Source of the DNA: Amoebidium appalachense
Lineage: Eukaryota > Ichthyosporea
Reading direction: 5' to 3'
Assembly: GCA_963693365.1 (NCBI GenBank)
Contig: CAVNZM010000009.1
Coordinates: 7,688,001 to 7,752,000 of the forward strand
Length of the DNA stretch: 64,000 bases
Position numbers and translations under genes: made by a program. Positions 1-37,890 of the stretch are shown in pieces. Under the pieces are notes generated by a model. The model was not told where the DNA came from, ran no database searches, and saw only the letters and a program-made list of their open reading frames with translations. Every line of letters starts with the position of its first letter. Positions within the stretch are counted from its first letter, which is position 1.

Positions 1-357
1 CTTCTGCAGTTCATAAGCTTGCTTGGTGTTGTAGACAAGTACTGGATCGAAGTTGGCTCTAGAGTGTGCTTCTTGGCGATTGGGTGTACTGGCAGTGTTT
101 CTGTGAAAGCGCCTGGGCTTTTTTTAAATTGAATCTTGCAGTTTCGGTGACGGGGTATTGGAACAGTTTTGTTTAAAGTCTGCCTTGAGAGACAGGGGGA
201 GGGGGGGGGAGATGCCCTTCGGGATGTCAAAGGAAAACGAGAGAATTGATAGAGGAAGCCTGAGCGTGTTTGGGGGGAGATGGAGGGGAGTGTATGTATG
301 TGTGTGTATGCTCCCCATGAAAGGGTGGGTGGGTGGGCGGGTGGGTGGGGGGGGGGG

Positions 358-429
<72 letters not shown>

Positions 430-460
430 TGGTAAGCTAACCTTGGGGTGGTCGTAACAG
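1..460. other. Upstream part of the AGC kinase gene, no exon resolved
   Basis: This stretch precedes the first kinase exon I can support. It holds a possible 3' splice site at about 141 (ttgcag) and a poly-G run from about 347 to 426. The kinase exon at 461-489 needs one extra base from an earlier exon, so at least one 5' exon lies here or off the left edge. I cannot place the start codon. Confidence 0.4.
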
Positions 461-13271
<12,811 letters not shown>

Positions 13272-14196
13272 ATTTACTTTTTACCCTTGTTTGGAAAGTA
13301 AATTCAATGGGATGGGGTTTGGCGCTTTGTGTTTGTGTTTGTGTGGTTTGAGGGGTAAATGGGTGTGTGGTGAGTGAGTGCTATGAGGTGGACGGTTGGA
13401 TTGCAATCCGGGAAAGCCGTAAACGGTGTTTGCAGCGATTGATAAACGGATAGATGTTGATTGGAATGGGCTGTGGTGTTTGTGTGGAGTGTGTGTGGTT
13501 ATGTTTAGTTTTGTTGTGGTTGAAAAATAGTGTCTAGGTGGTAGACTGTTAATCTATGTGGGTTTGTGCATCGCGGACTTTCGATCACACCACCACTACT
13601 GCAGATTTGTAATGTGCATATACATGCATTCCCTAGCAGAACTTGGTAATCGCTTATGTTACTATGATTCGGCACATGACAGTGTGTCGCTGTGGTATGA
13701 TCTTAGAGTTATCTGTTCTTTTGAACTTTAATTGTTTCTTTTCCAATTCATATGTTAGCAATAGCAGTTGTTTGAGAATGATCATATTCGGCATTCTCTT
13801 TCGTTTTTATTCCCGTACCATTCAACTTGTAATCTGTTTACACTGCCTGTTTAACGTGTGTTCTAGCTATGACAGTGCTAAAAACGTTCTCTTTTGTTAC
13901 CGATGTTTCTGGACTCAGGTTCATGTTGTTGCCTATAGGGTCAGTGACACGTTCAGAGCCTAAGAAAATAAAAGGGCCTTGAGTGTGACCTTCTGACTAG
14001 TACTCGTGCTTTATTTGTCATTGTACGTGTACGTAGTCGTGTACGTCACGTATTACGGCTCAGTGTTCGTGTGTCACGCGTACGTGCGGAAGTGCCGTCG
14101 GACTCTACGTGCGCGACCGTCGGCGTGTATGCACATGTGTGTGTGTGACGTGTGTGTGTGTGTGTCTGTGTCTGTGTGTCTAGGTGAGAGTGTATT

Positions 14197-14227
<31 letters not shown>

Positions 14228-14256
14228 ACGTGTGTGTGTGTGTGTGTCACGGTGTG

Positions 14257-14326
<70 letters not shown>

Positions 14327-14408
14327 TAGCTACATATATACATCACGGTGTGTGCACGTGTGCGTGTACGTGTGTCACGGTGAGTGTCTGTACGTGTGTG
14401 TGTGTGTG

Positions 14409-14445
<37 letters not shown>

Positions 14446-15117
14446 GTGTGTGTATGTGTGTGTGTGCGTGCGTGCGTGCGTGTGTGTGGTGCGTGTGTGT
14501 GTGCGCAAGCATTATGCGCCTGTGCATGTGTGTGCCCCGATGGGTCGCGAGTACGTACGCGTGATATCACCCAATATTCGAGCCCTAGGTCATATAGAGT
14601 CGCGGCTGGGTTAAGGAGGACGCGTACGGCATTACGTAGTCTCTAAGAGGGACCTCGAGGGCTTCTCTGGAAACAAAATGGCTCAAAATAAAATTAAAAT
14701 TAAAAACCTACTACTTCATAGCCCGGACCCAAGCTACACTACCACTATTTATCTCTGCAATCCCAATCTCGGTCAGATATGGTCCGGTCACGTGACCGAA
14801 GATTGGGTTTACGGTAATAGAAGAGGGGTGTGGGGGGGAGGGAAGGACTGAGCTGTTTTCCGGCAATAGATAGACCCTCCGCGGTACCAATCAGGTGCAT
14901 TAATCTCACCAGATCTAGAACAGAGGTGTTCACTTTCGGACCTCGTGGCCAATCAAATGTTTGGCAAGAAAGCAATGACCTGGCGGGTCAAAATTCCTGA
15001 TGATATAGAATCGCAAACAACATTTTGTGATTGGTGCCTTTTACGTTAAATCTTTGGTTGCGAATCAAAGTTAAATGATTGGTCATAGGTGCTTTACTTG
15101 TCTTAAAGGATAGGAAA

Positions 15118-15360
15118 CGCTGGCAGCTGGATCTAAAACACATGTGATCGTCTGCCAATCACCTATTCAATCAAGATCTGGAGCGAAGTGTTCCGTATTT
15201 TGACGCCAGTGCACGAGATTGCGATCGAAGTGACCAAATGGTTTTGGCAAATTTGTGATTGGCCATTGAATAGTGGAAAGCACTGGCGGTTGGTTCTATG
15301 AACGTGTGGACGTTTGCCAATCACTATGCGCTTCAAGATCTGTGAAATCAAAACACGATC
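15118..15360. repeat. Diverged direct repeat, ~165 bp unit
   Basis: Blocks resembling TGGCAGCTGGATCTA, TGCCAATCAC and TCAAGATCTG occur in the same order at 15120-15182 and 15283-15345. Related pieces (gtgattgg, agatctagaac) extend back to about 14893. No coding content was seen. Confidence 0.5.
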
Positions 15361-15429
15361 GTGTTGGACCTTGGTCAAAATGTGACCGAAAGGTTGAGTC
15401 TATGGAGATGTGAAGCGGGTGATCATAGA

Positions 15430-15676
15430 TCAGCTGTAGAAACAACCCTTTAAATCTTGACGCCATCTCCGATTCGTGAAGTCGCGTTATAGTATTAAGA
15501 CTATTAATTATAAGTTCTACATATTTTTTGCTCGCCGGTTATAAAAAAACTATCTATAGCCGGCACGCAAAAAATCATATAGAATTGAAAAAAATAATCG
15601 TTTTACTAAACAGTGGCTTTACATGTTGGACAGATGGCGTCAAGATTTAAAGGATTGCTCCTAGCGGCGGTTGGAT
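15430..15676. mobile_element. Fold-back (MITE-like) element with 22-bp perfect inverted repeat
   Basis: The 22 bases at 15447-15468 (cctttaaatcttgacgcc, then atct) are exactly reverse-complemented at 15632-15653, with 163 bp between. A second nested pair (ttttttgctcgccggttata at 15524, tatagccggcacgcaaaaaa at 15556) forms an inner stem with three mismatches. There is no transposase, and target-site duplications are not obvious. A non-autonomous element or a structured regulatory RNA/DNA are both possible. Confidence 0.6.
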
Positions 15677-17275
15677 GTCACGCAAGTCCATGGCCAACAC
15701 AACGTCATATTTAGCTCAGTTTTTAAAACTTGTCCCTGCTAATAGTGCTGTTTTGTGCACATAGGTTTTTTTTCAATCGACGATATTTTATCCTTAAACT
15801 AATAAATATTAAGTTATTTAAGGTATATGCCTATACAAGTAGTTGATTGAAAAGATTAGGTTACGATACAAAAAGCCACTTGCCACATGCGTACGTGTGG
15901 CGGTGAGTGTTTGCGATCTTTAATACGGGGCCGCAGTCAGCAGTGCATTGCTTCATGCCTCACCGTGCCCCCGCAGCCAGGTTTCGAAAATAATAAATCG
16001 ATTCAATAGAGCATTGACCCAAATATGGAAATTCTGATCGATGCGAATCTACATTCTCAATTTGTATTATACTTCCGAAAGATAAAATATATATGCCAAA
16101 AAAATACATATAGCTAAGTTTTGAAACTCTTTATATAAGGACTATTTTATCATTTTTTTAAAACTTAGTGGTCAACGGAAGCTTTTTCTTTTGTTTTTGA
16201 GTTTTACTTATGGCGATCGCGACTCCGATTTATCCATAATCTTGTTATAATACCGTCGGATACCGGGGGTAAAAAATTGTATACAAAGTGTACACAAAAA
16301 CTTAGTAACCGAGATTGGGCCCAGTCGCCGTGGGGATTCTGGGGAACCCACTACATCTCTGACATCCTGGAGATCTAGGGTAAAAGAGGTCGCCCCTTTC
16401 TATTGGCGAATAGTCACCGTAGATCTACAAACCACAGACACTGTGGCCCAACAGCCAACTCTTTAATAAATATTAAAGTGCCTAATTAAGTTTAATGTTA
16501 TCAATTTCATTGTTAAAAAAAACATCACCGATTGATTAGCTATATATCATGAACTATTTGTTTGTGCCCCTTCACCGACGGATCTATTCATGACACATGA
16601 TGATTGCGTCCTGACAGGCTGACGGTCCTGTTCACTGGTTCAGTCCTGTTTGTGTTTCACGGTCCAACTTGTAACAGTCATTCTTTTGTGCGGAAGTGAA
16701 TTACATACCATCTCTACCACACTTTACCCAAAGTATATGTATTAGTACGAGCCAAAAACGTACATTTCTCTAGGATAAACCGGTTGCACTCTTTTTAGGC
16801 TCGATGTTTGGGCAGCACGAAAGGCAATAAGGTCATGTCATCAGACGAACATATTTTGGGGCGATCATAAGTAGCTTCGTGCACCCACCTGTCACTGAAT
16901 TAGAATTTTTTATGGCACTCTAACTCGCATACGCTCCAAGAATAAAGGAAAGTACGAGAATTCAAAAGAAAAACTGGCTCATTTTGGTCCTGAAGTTCAG
17001 ATCTGCACCAGAAACCCAACTTGAGCTCATTCCAGTGGCGGTAGGGTTGGTAAGGCACGGGTGGCCATCTGTCCTACTGAATGGACACACGATGTTTTTG
17101 TAGCTGGGATTATTAAAATCAATTTACTTGCCGGCTGCCTCCATCCATTTCTGGGTTTATTCTGGGAGTGCCCGAACATTCCTTGCACTCGCCATTCCCG
17201 CACACAAATTCTAATTTCGAGATCTTCGCTTCGACCTTCAAAGCAGTTTTCGCTTCTTTTGAGTTGTGTGAGAAA

Positions 17276-18310
17276 ATGAAGTGTTTATTAAAAGAAGCGG
17301 TGCTTCTTGCGTGTGTCTTACTTGCACATGCCCAAGGCCTTTTTCCATTTGTAATGACCGAGTTCTGCATGTCTTCGCCCTATGGCTATGCATTCTCGAC
17401 GCAAAATACAACGGATGCAGATGTTACACCACCACCAATACCTATACCAATGAACAAGACATCTGGAAAATGTCTGTATCCAGGAAGGAGGGACACAAAC
17501 GGGCAGTATGCGAATTTTGGGAACATGTCCTCGAAGCACTACTTGGCAATTTACGCACCCCCCCAAAATCAGAGCTTGGGGTGTGCTCCTCTTGATAGAG
17601 CACCCCTTTGGCTTGAGGAGTACCCGAATGGGTTTGCAGTCCTTTTGCTGCGGGGAAACTGCACGTTTGTGGAGAAGGCGCAGAATGCGATCAGGATCGG
17701 TGCAAAGGTAAGAAAAGACAATCCCTATTTCTTGGACCACGGAAATATGAACTTCTGGGGTTTATTAAAAGTACATCATCGTGCAGGATCTACAACTTGC
17801 ATTTTGTCGTGTGCACAGTACATGATAGCCGACAACAAGACTTTCTTTTTTCTCTCACAAATTAAGGCAAGGGGAGGGAAGAAGGGTTTGTGGCCGGGGG
17901 TGGGGGGGGGGGGGGGAGAGGGGGAAGGGAGGGGGGGGGGGGGGGGGGGGAGGGTTGCCTACCGAGAAATCGGTGTGTTTGGCACAAAACAAAACATGTC
18001 CTGTGTAGATGGTGTTGTGCATAGCCTGTGCAAGTGATCTGTTCTGTGTGCTTTTGGTTGAATGTTTATGTGCACGCCAGATTTCACACACATACCATGC
18101 CGCCCCTATCTCCCCCCTCCCCCCTCCCCCCTCCCCCCAACTGAATGCCCTATGCATGCCTAAACGGGGTGAGCACCGAATTTTACACCTACACACACAC
18201 TGTGTACACAGGCACATATACGCACACACACACATACATACAGACACATACACGCACATGCACACACCACACAGTGTGTGCATGTGCGCACGTACTCGCG
18301 CGCACACACA

Positions 18311-18347
<37 letters not shown>

Positions 18348-18587
18348 ACAAACATATACACACGTGCACGAGGACACACGCACACACATGCACATAAACA
18401 CGCACGCTCATGCGTACAGGTTCCCACACGGGCGGGCACACGTGCATTATGCGCACGCACACACATACACACCACCACCGCCCCCACCACCGCCAACACC
18501 ACCAGCACCACTACCATTCCAACTTTCAGCTCCTATATACGAGTATTTTACCGCATTCCAACCGCCCCTTCCCGCCCCCATCTGCAC

Positions 18588-18683
<96 letters not shown>

Positions 18684-18849
18684 CACACACACACACACAT
18701 GCACACACACACACACATGCACACCGACGTTGTTCGCTTTCTTTTTCTTTCTTTCCCACCTTTCTTTTTTTCCTTTTTTTTTTATTATGTTTCATAGCAA
18801 GTGTGCCCATGTAACCCTTCTCCTCCTGCTCACGGCAAATTGCTAGAAT

Positions 18850-18884
<35 letters not shown>

Positions 18885-19541
18885 ACAAACTAACAATTTG
18901 ACCCCCATTAACAGGCGGTTATTTTTGGCAACAATCCGGGCCTGCCCATGGCGTCCCCAAGCTCGGATTCGGAAAATCTAAATCTCCCGATTACAGCCCT
19001 GATTATTACGTGGTCGGAATTCGATTTTCTAAAAAAGGCGGCGTCCTATCGCAGCTACAACGCCACAACATCGATTCTGGCTGCGGAAATGGTCGCTCCA
19101 AGTGTTTTTCATATGTTGATGCCCGTCCTAATTCCGACCGTTTTGGGCACGATGGGCGCAGCGTTGGGGGTTTTGTTGGGAATTTACGCGTATTTTAAGA
19201 TTCGGCAACTTAGGTGGGAGAGGGCGCAGAGGGAGAGGGCTTTGGGGGAAATCACGAGGAATAAGGAGGCAATGAGAGAACTGAAGACGAAAATGTACAA
19301 AAAGCCGACGCTGGATTCAAACCCTGATGGTGGGTTATATGGCCTGTGTGTTGTAGCTCATTTTTTCTCCTTAAAAATCTTTAATTCTTTTTTCCTTCTT
19401 TTTTTCTTTGCCCTCTGTCTTTCTTTTTTTTTTTTTTCGTTCGTTTTATGGTTGGGTGAGGCGGATGGGATGGAAGGGGTTGTGCTATGGTGTCACTGGG
19501 GATAGAGATGGGTTTTTTTTTGTTTTTGTTTTTGGCAGGCA

Positions 19542-19582
<41 letters not shown>

Positions 19583-19666
19583 GGGGGATGGAGGGGTAAA
19601 TGAGGTTTGGTTGTGCGTGGGTGGGGTTCTGTAAAGCAGAAAGAGGATGTTTGGGCACGGGGAAGT

Positions 19667-19730
<64 letters not shown>

Positions 19731-19965
19731 GGGGTAATTGGTGGACGGTTGTGGGGGTGAGAGGAGGGAAGTGTTAGGGGGGGGGGGGGGGGGGGGGAGT
19801 TTCCCGTTTGAGAAGAGGCACACACACGGCACACGCGCGCGCACTCGCACACACGTATGCACACAAAAAAAACACACAATATACACATACACACTCACTC
19901 ACTCACTCACTCACTCACTCACTCACTCACTCGCTCGCTCACTCACTCACTCAAACACACCCCAC

Positions 19966-20008
<43 letters not shown>

Positions 20009-20060
20009 ATACCCCCCCGCCTCCCACCCCCACCCACCCACCCATACACACACACACACA

Positions 20061-20127
<67 letters not shown>

Positions 20128-20721
20128 ACACATACACACACAGCGCCGGACGAGACCTTTTGCAGTGGGTGTGCAGTCTGTCTGGAGGAATTTGAAACGG
20201 GTGAATCCGTTAGGGAGCTACCCTGCCATCACGTTTTCCACACGGCGTGTATCGACCCATGGCTAGAAAAGAAGGCCACTTGCCCAAACTGCAAATATAA
20301 CATAGTTTCAAAAAGGTATGAACCAATCAACTTGAAGGATGGGCAACCGGCGCTCGTGTCGACAGCCAATAGCGAGCGGGTAGGAGGAGACGCGGACAGT
20401 ACTGTAACCATGGAAACACCAATAGGGATGGGAGATGCGGGAACAGGTAACGTTACGGATCGTACAGATCCAACGGAGGAGGAAAGTGTGATTGAGGTGC
20501 GATCGCCGACCCCTAAGACTGAATCGCGACGGAGTGAACCGATTGCAGAGGTAAATCTCAGATCGAGCGACTCAGAGATCAGATCGGTTGATCGGATTGA
20601 GATCGAGATCGGATCATGTGGCGCTAATTCCACCACACTACCCAGTACTGAACTGACCAATGAAACGCATGAAAGTGGTTTTACGGTTGTGGAGATGTCG
20701 GTTGCCGCACAACCCAGATAG
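17276..20721 (+). CDS. PA-TM-RING transmembrane E3 ubiquitin ligase (RNF13/RNF167/Goliath-like)
   Basis: Three exons (17276-17707, 18915-19329, 20144-20721) join in phase to give 474 residues. The start at 17276 is chosen because it opens a clear signal peptide ([20 protein letters not shown]). Residues 75-160 form a protease-associated (PA) lumenal domain with several NxS/T sites and the characteristic [12 protein letters not shown] segment. A membrane span lies at about 211-238. A RING-H2 finger follows at 292-332: CAVC, 14 residues, CHHVFHTAC, 10 residues, CPNC; all eight metal ligands are present. The rest is an acidic, Ser/Thr-rich cytosolic tail. Family members sit in endosomal or lysosomal membranes and ubiquitinate cargo or trafficking proteins; the exact substrate cannot be read. 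An upstream in-frame ATG at 17168 would bury the signal peptide and is not favoured. Confidence 0.92.
18589..18680. repeat. (CA)n microsatellite in RING gene intron 1
   Basis: About 90 bp of CA followed by three ATGCACACAC units. The same intron also carries a poly-G block near 17900-17950 and a 31-base poly-A at 18851-18881. Confidence 0.9.
19545..20143. repeat. Low-complexity intron 2 of RING gene: poly-G, (CACT)n, poly-C, (CA)n
   Basis: Successive tracts: poly-G at 19543-19580, 19681-19728 and 19779-19797, (CACT)n at 19892-19952, poly-C at 19968-20006 and (CA)n at 20045-20125, ending at the acceptor of the RING exon. No exon is seen inside. Confidence 0.9.
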
Positions 20722-22328
20722 GTCCGTTAACGGGAATGCCGTTACAAGCACTCCGAATCTCATGGTCTTTTCTTTTCTCTCTTTCTTTTTTTCAATTCCC
20801 TTAAAAAAAAAACATGGTTTTTGTCTTGCTTTTTGTTTTGTTTTTGTGTTTTGTTTTTGGTTTGTCTATAGGTGATTTTCCAATCTACCATATCTCAGTA
20901 TAGATGTTTGAATGACGACTCTTTCCAAGTATGTATATGATATATGTTGGCTCAGGCAACCATAGCCCTAGTTTGTCTCTGAATGTCCATGAAATCTGAT
21001 ATATGAGAATGACCGTTGATTGTGATGACGGATGATGCTTATATTGTTGTTGAAACTACTATTTGCACAACTGAAGATAGCGGTTTCAATTTTAAATTTA
21101 ATTTTTGGTGAGCACTTATGATTGGTGGTTGGCGAGGTTGTACATATATGGGGCCGGGACCCAGGAGGATTACGGAGGGTACATGTGGTGGTGGTGGGTA
21201 GGGGCGTGGGTGCGTGTGTGTGTTCGTGCATGCGCGCGCGCATGCGTGCGTGTGTTGCGTGCGTGCGTGCCTGCATGTGTGCATGTAAGTGTGTGCGTTT
21301 GGGGAGGCATGCAGGGTTGGTTTGCTCCTGAGATGTTGTATAATATACGCTAAAATTAGGGTATGTGTGCGTACGTGTATGGATGCGTGCATGCACGTGG
21401 AAGGGCAGTACGGGATTCCATTTTGGTACAGATGTTGTATAAAATGACGCTAAAACTTGAGCCATACATACACAACATATGTACACTATGAAATATCACA
21501 GCTGTGCCTGTTTTTTTTTTTATTGGATCTCGATCAACATTGTAACCCGGTCCCAATCCCCCCCCCCCCCACAATTGCACACACACATAACGTGGGCTAC
21601 CCCTGAGGATGGGTTATGCTAAGTTATTAGGCACTATTGAAAGAACTTCGAATGCACGGTGAGCCCAGGCCGGGGACGGACATACGAACTGCTGAAATAA
21701 CTAAGATGAGTTGGAATATCACAAGGAACGAGAAGTCACGCATGATCGCACTGATTTAGCCAAATATGGAAATTTGGGCGAGAAGTTTTGGCGCGCAATA
21801 AGAAATTTTTTATACAACAATGAAAAAGAAAAGCCGGAATATTGGTGCACATGTCAATAAATCCGTCCGAGTATGCAGGCATGAAATGAGCGCATAAATC
21901 ACGTACAGATGACCATACCCAAATATAGAAATATTGGCGGCTAGTATACGCACTGATTACCAACACATTGCTGGAAGTCTGTGTGTAACCTATATTAGCC
22001 ACACTCTGAGATGTACACACCATGGCCAAGCACCCTTACAATAAAGCTTGAATCACGGCATGGGTTGCACCTAATCACTGATGCATGACAGCAACACTTG
22101 TGTGACCATGACCATAACTCTTAGCTTAATTTTTTTAAAATAGCATGTTAAATGCAACGCAAGTTACCAGTCATGCATGCATGTATCCACTTGGGCCGTG
22201 AAGATTACGTGATACTGAATCAGTAATATTCCTACTGTGTGTTTCTGGTCGTTTTAATATCGTTTTATTATTATTTAAACCCTTTTTCTTTCTGCGCGCC
22301 AAAACTTCCTGCCAATATTTCTAAAAAT

Positions 22329-22374
<46 letters not shown>

Positions 22375-23897
22375 GTACAAACGCACCATAGCCATAATAA
22401 AGTACATATTTATAACTGACAACACAATGCAGAGTGGCCACACATGTACCGTGACATAGAATACTAATCATACGCATAATTATAAGCAAAGCCCATCCTT
22501 ATACTGTAACTAGCTATAGGGAATGCCCAAGTCATCCACGGTACCCAAGTTTCGACCCACTCAATTAACGATAGCGCTAGCTCAGCACGTATTGCTTCAT
22601 GTGATCAAATGAACATGGGTACTATGGGTCACCCGTCTTGCAATTGGTCAGAGGCGAGAAGGGTACTTATGCGAGCAGCTAGGCAACGTCACTTGTGGTG
22701 GTGGTTGGGGCGAGGGTGGGGACCAAAATATAAAATCGTAATGCAACGTGCAAGTTGAACTGCAGCAGATATTCGCGATCGAAGGGTGATGACGCGTACG
22801 AACAGAACTTCAAGAGGGAAACGAAAACAAAAAAACAAAACAAAGCTAATGGGAAAAAAAAAAATAAAAAAAAATGGAGAGAAAGTCTGAGAGAACTCTC
22901 GAGCTCTAATACTAGAGAGAGAGAGAGGGACATGCGTGGCGCGCACATGTGTGTGTTTGGGGGGGGGGGGGGGGGGATGTGTGTAAGCCTTGTGAAGCAG
23001 GGGGGGAGGAAGGGAGCGGGGTGAGAGAGGGCGGAAGAGCGAGCGAGAGAGAAAGAGCACGTACACCGTGCCTCATGAATACAGGGGGAGAGCCTCGGGA
23101 GAGGGTCGGGGGGTGTGATCACAAAGATTGAACCTTCTGGCTGCGATCATTTTCGTAATATGTTTTTATCTACATCCACCACCACCACACCACACGTGTC
23201 ACGTGCAGCGCTGGTAGCAGAGCCAACATACATCATTGGCTCAATGTCATGCAAGAGCTGTAACCAGATAGATGATTGGCCGCTTGATCCTGGAATGTAC
23301 TTTCTGCCTGTATTCCATGCACGCAAATATAAGGAATGAATGAGAAGACAAAAGTACCATCGGGTAACAGTGGCAAAAGCCTCTAATCTGAAAAAAACAA
23401 AATACAAAAAACTACCGTATACAACCAGAATTATCTGAATATGAATATGATATCTCTTTGTACTCTTGTATGGGTACAAAAGCTTGGCTAAACATGCATA
23501 TCATTCACCATATGCAACGTGTGTCTGTGTGTGTATGTGTGTGTGTGTGTGATTATGCTAATCGGAAGCCAAGTAGCCTAAATCAGTATGCACTACCGGA
23601 CAAAAGCATACATACTTGTTGTGTGAGTACATGTAAAAATGATGTAGAATAAATAAATAAAAATAAAAACCTCTGAAACAAACAAACAAACAAACAAATA
23701 GAAAAAGCCGAAACCACTAAACCAATACAAGCTTGACGTGAGTGGACAGGAAGAAGAAATTCCATACACGCCCTTCCCCCACAACTCCGCCCATAACAGA
23801 CTGGAGTCAAGAGAGGGACACACTCACACAAGTGCAAAACTACACAAACACAACACCAAAAACATAAAAAAAAACTAAATGAAAAACACCGTATTTT
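20722..23897. other. Intergenic region between convergent RING and eIF3d genes
   Basis: No supported gene. It contains a local duplication (gatgttgtataa...acgctaaaa at about 21331 and 21433), poly-G at 22329-22371, and an antisense family A element at 22322-22615. Plus-strand AATAAA motifs lie at about 22042 and 23649. The open frames here lack recognisable domains. Confidence 0.55.
22322..22615 (-). repeat. Family A repeat, diverged antisense copy starting at poly-G
   Basis: Read on the minus strand it shows GGGTCGAAACTTGGG, then GGATGACTTGGGC, then AAGGATGGGCTTTGCTTAT, in the order seen at 1830-1895, and ends in poly-C (poly-G on the plus strand at 22329-22371). Identity is clearly lower than among the 3273, 39775 and 46578 copies. 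Confidence 0.6.
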
Positions 23898-33545
<9,648 letters not shown>

Positions 33546-34234
33546 GTTCTACCCAAGCACCTAAATGCTAAGCACGAAAAGTCTGCTACTTCGCACAATG
33601 GAATCTCGCTCCGGACAAGTGATCTGGGAGCGAGCGGGATGATGCGGTCCAGAAAAAAAACTGGAACAAAAACTTGAAGTGTGACGCGCAGTTGTCAAGA
33701 ACAAGCACATTTGCCCCCCCTCCAAGGATGCACATGTGGCGCGAACGCCCGATTCAAGAGTCGGACAGCTGATTGGATTAAAATCACGCGTGCGATGCCC
33801 ACATGACGGGATTTAGTCTGACTTACGTTGGTGGTGACGACGTAGTTCCTAGGATGGTTATGAGGGGAAGCGTGGGAGATTTGTCAAAGGTTGTCGCTTT
33901 AGACTACAAGCAAACTGTAAGCCGCACGGAAACTTTGAGCGATCGAAACGGTGCACGTGCGTTTTTTTCCAACTGTTCTTTTCCTGTTTTCTGTTTCAAG
34001 CTGGTCACCAGGTCTATGCATGTGGTCGGAGCTTTGACGTTGTAAATCTACAGAACTGCAACAAAATCACTCTCCTCTTGTCACTTTCCCCAGCTTTATT
34101 AGCTACATTTCTCTCGAATACGGAGTATAAAACATCAGGGGGCAGTCGTGTCGGATCTTGTGCTTTCTATAACCAACCTACATAGTGCTTTCTAAAACAA
34201 ACATAGATCTTCAGTTCAATTTCTCACCGCAGAC
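33546..34234. promoter_or_regulatory. Divergent promoter region, eIF3d / AROS-like gene
   Basis: 689 bp separate the two start codons, which face away from each other. TATAAAA at 34126-34132 lies about 105 bp before the AROS-like ATG. No TATA is evident on the eIF3d side. The region is free of microsatellites, unlike the introns around it. Shared control of two translation/ribosome-related genes is an inference. Confidence 0.55.
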
Positions 34235-36647
<2,413 letters not shown>

Positions 36648-36739
36648 ATAAACCGAATGCGAGATATAAATATATATCTAGGGGGGCTCAATGGGATGGA
36701 GTGACATGGTATGAAGTGGCAGGATAACTCGATTATAGT

Positions 36740-36777
<38 letters not shown>

Positions 36778-37803
36778 GTTGCTTTCTTTTTCCGCCTGTC
36801 TTACTGGAGGTTTCATGATTTGGAGATCGGTCGGTTTGCTAGGCAAGAAACGAATGAATGCGCTTTTCCTGTAATTTCGAGCCAATTGTGCTTGTGCTGT
36901 AATGCTAATAATAGCACACGAAAACAAAACAACATTCACTGAAAAAAAATGGAGAGATAACGTGTTTATATCTCCACATATGATGTATGTCCTGTAACGT
37001 CGTTTTAATGTGCATCTTGTTGGATGGAAGTACTGTTGGCCTTGGATGCCATCGATATCACCTCATCACAGCCCACGTACGTGTCCACATCAAAACAGCA
37101 CATATATTCCCCCAAAACAAACTGCTCGTGTGCGCATGCACACAAGTAGAGGGAGACACACACACACACACACACGCACACACACACATACGCACACGTG
37201 CAACCGTCGTGAGTTTACTTCGTGCAGTACTCGAGAGGACAGTAAATACATTATAAATCCCCCCCAACAACAACAACAACAACCCCAACCCACCACCACC
37301 GTCCACACACACACACGTAGGTACATGTGCCTGTGCATGTGTGGACACAGAATGAGCGCCACTTGTCACAGGAAGACTACGTACGTACATATGCGCATGC
37401 GTTGCCAGGCCGGCTGAGAGTCTCCGGAATTGACTTTCTTGCCCAAGACCTGCAGGCAGTACTCAAAATGATGATGATTCAACACACTGTCAGTAATCAT
37501 AGGCATTCATGATATAAATGACCAACCTGAGACTCTGAGATGTGTGGTTGGCCTTAAATTTAAAATTCCGGGCCTTGCGTTTGCCATTGCTCCCCTTCCC
37601 CTTAATTTTCGTACCCGGCTGAGGGTGCACTGGCTCTACCGTAGCTACAAATGGCTCACTTAGTGTCCACGTACGTGCTAATGTGCGAGTGCGAAGCCTT
37701 GCAATTGTCATTTTGCCATGTTTGAGTTCCGAATCATATTGCTACCCCTTCCCTTCCCAGGCGCCCCCCAGGTGTCACGGTGTGTGTGTGTGTGACACTG
37801 TGT

Positions 37804-37839
<36 letters not shown>

Positions 37840-37859
37840 GTGGTGGTGGTGGTGGTGGT

Positions 37860-37890
<31 letters not shown>

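Larger units (their letters stand above)
13272..17275. other. Intergenic region between kinase and RING genes
   Basis: No convincing exon. Plus-strand AATAAA at 13967-13972 could be a distal poly-A signal for the kinase. A (GT)n-rich stretch fills 14130-14510, a diverged direct repeat occupies about 15118-15360 and a fold-back element about 15430-15676. The rest is AT-rich unique sequence. Confidence 0.6.

Noticed and set aside
13643-13963. 106-codon open frame after the kinase gene
   Set aside because: AT-rich, hydrophobic without pattern, no splice signals or domain; probably part of the 3' region.
14130-14520. Repeated GTGTCACGGTGTGT units as a possible array
   Set aside because: Irregular spacing within (GT)n; no CRISPR-like unique spacers, and eukaryotic context.
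16019-21769. Two perfect CArG boxes CCAAATATGG (16019-16028, 21760-21769), tempting given the MRTF-like gene
   Set aside because: CC(A/T)6GG is expected several times in 64 kb by chance and neither lies at a known promoter.
21736-22029. 97-codon minus-strand open frame
   Set aside because: No domain, contains internally repeated ccaaatat-type text, no splice context.
22501-22600. tRNA-like boxes (tagctcag and a GTTTCGACCC block)
   Set aside because: The A-box-like and B-box-like motifs are in the wrong order and no cloverleaf forms; the segment belongs to the family A repeat.
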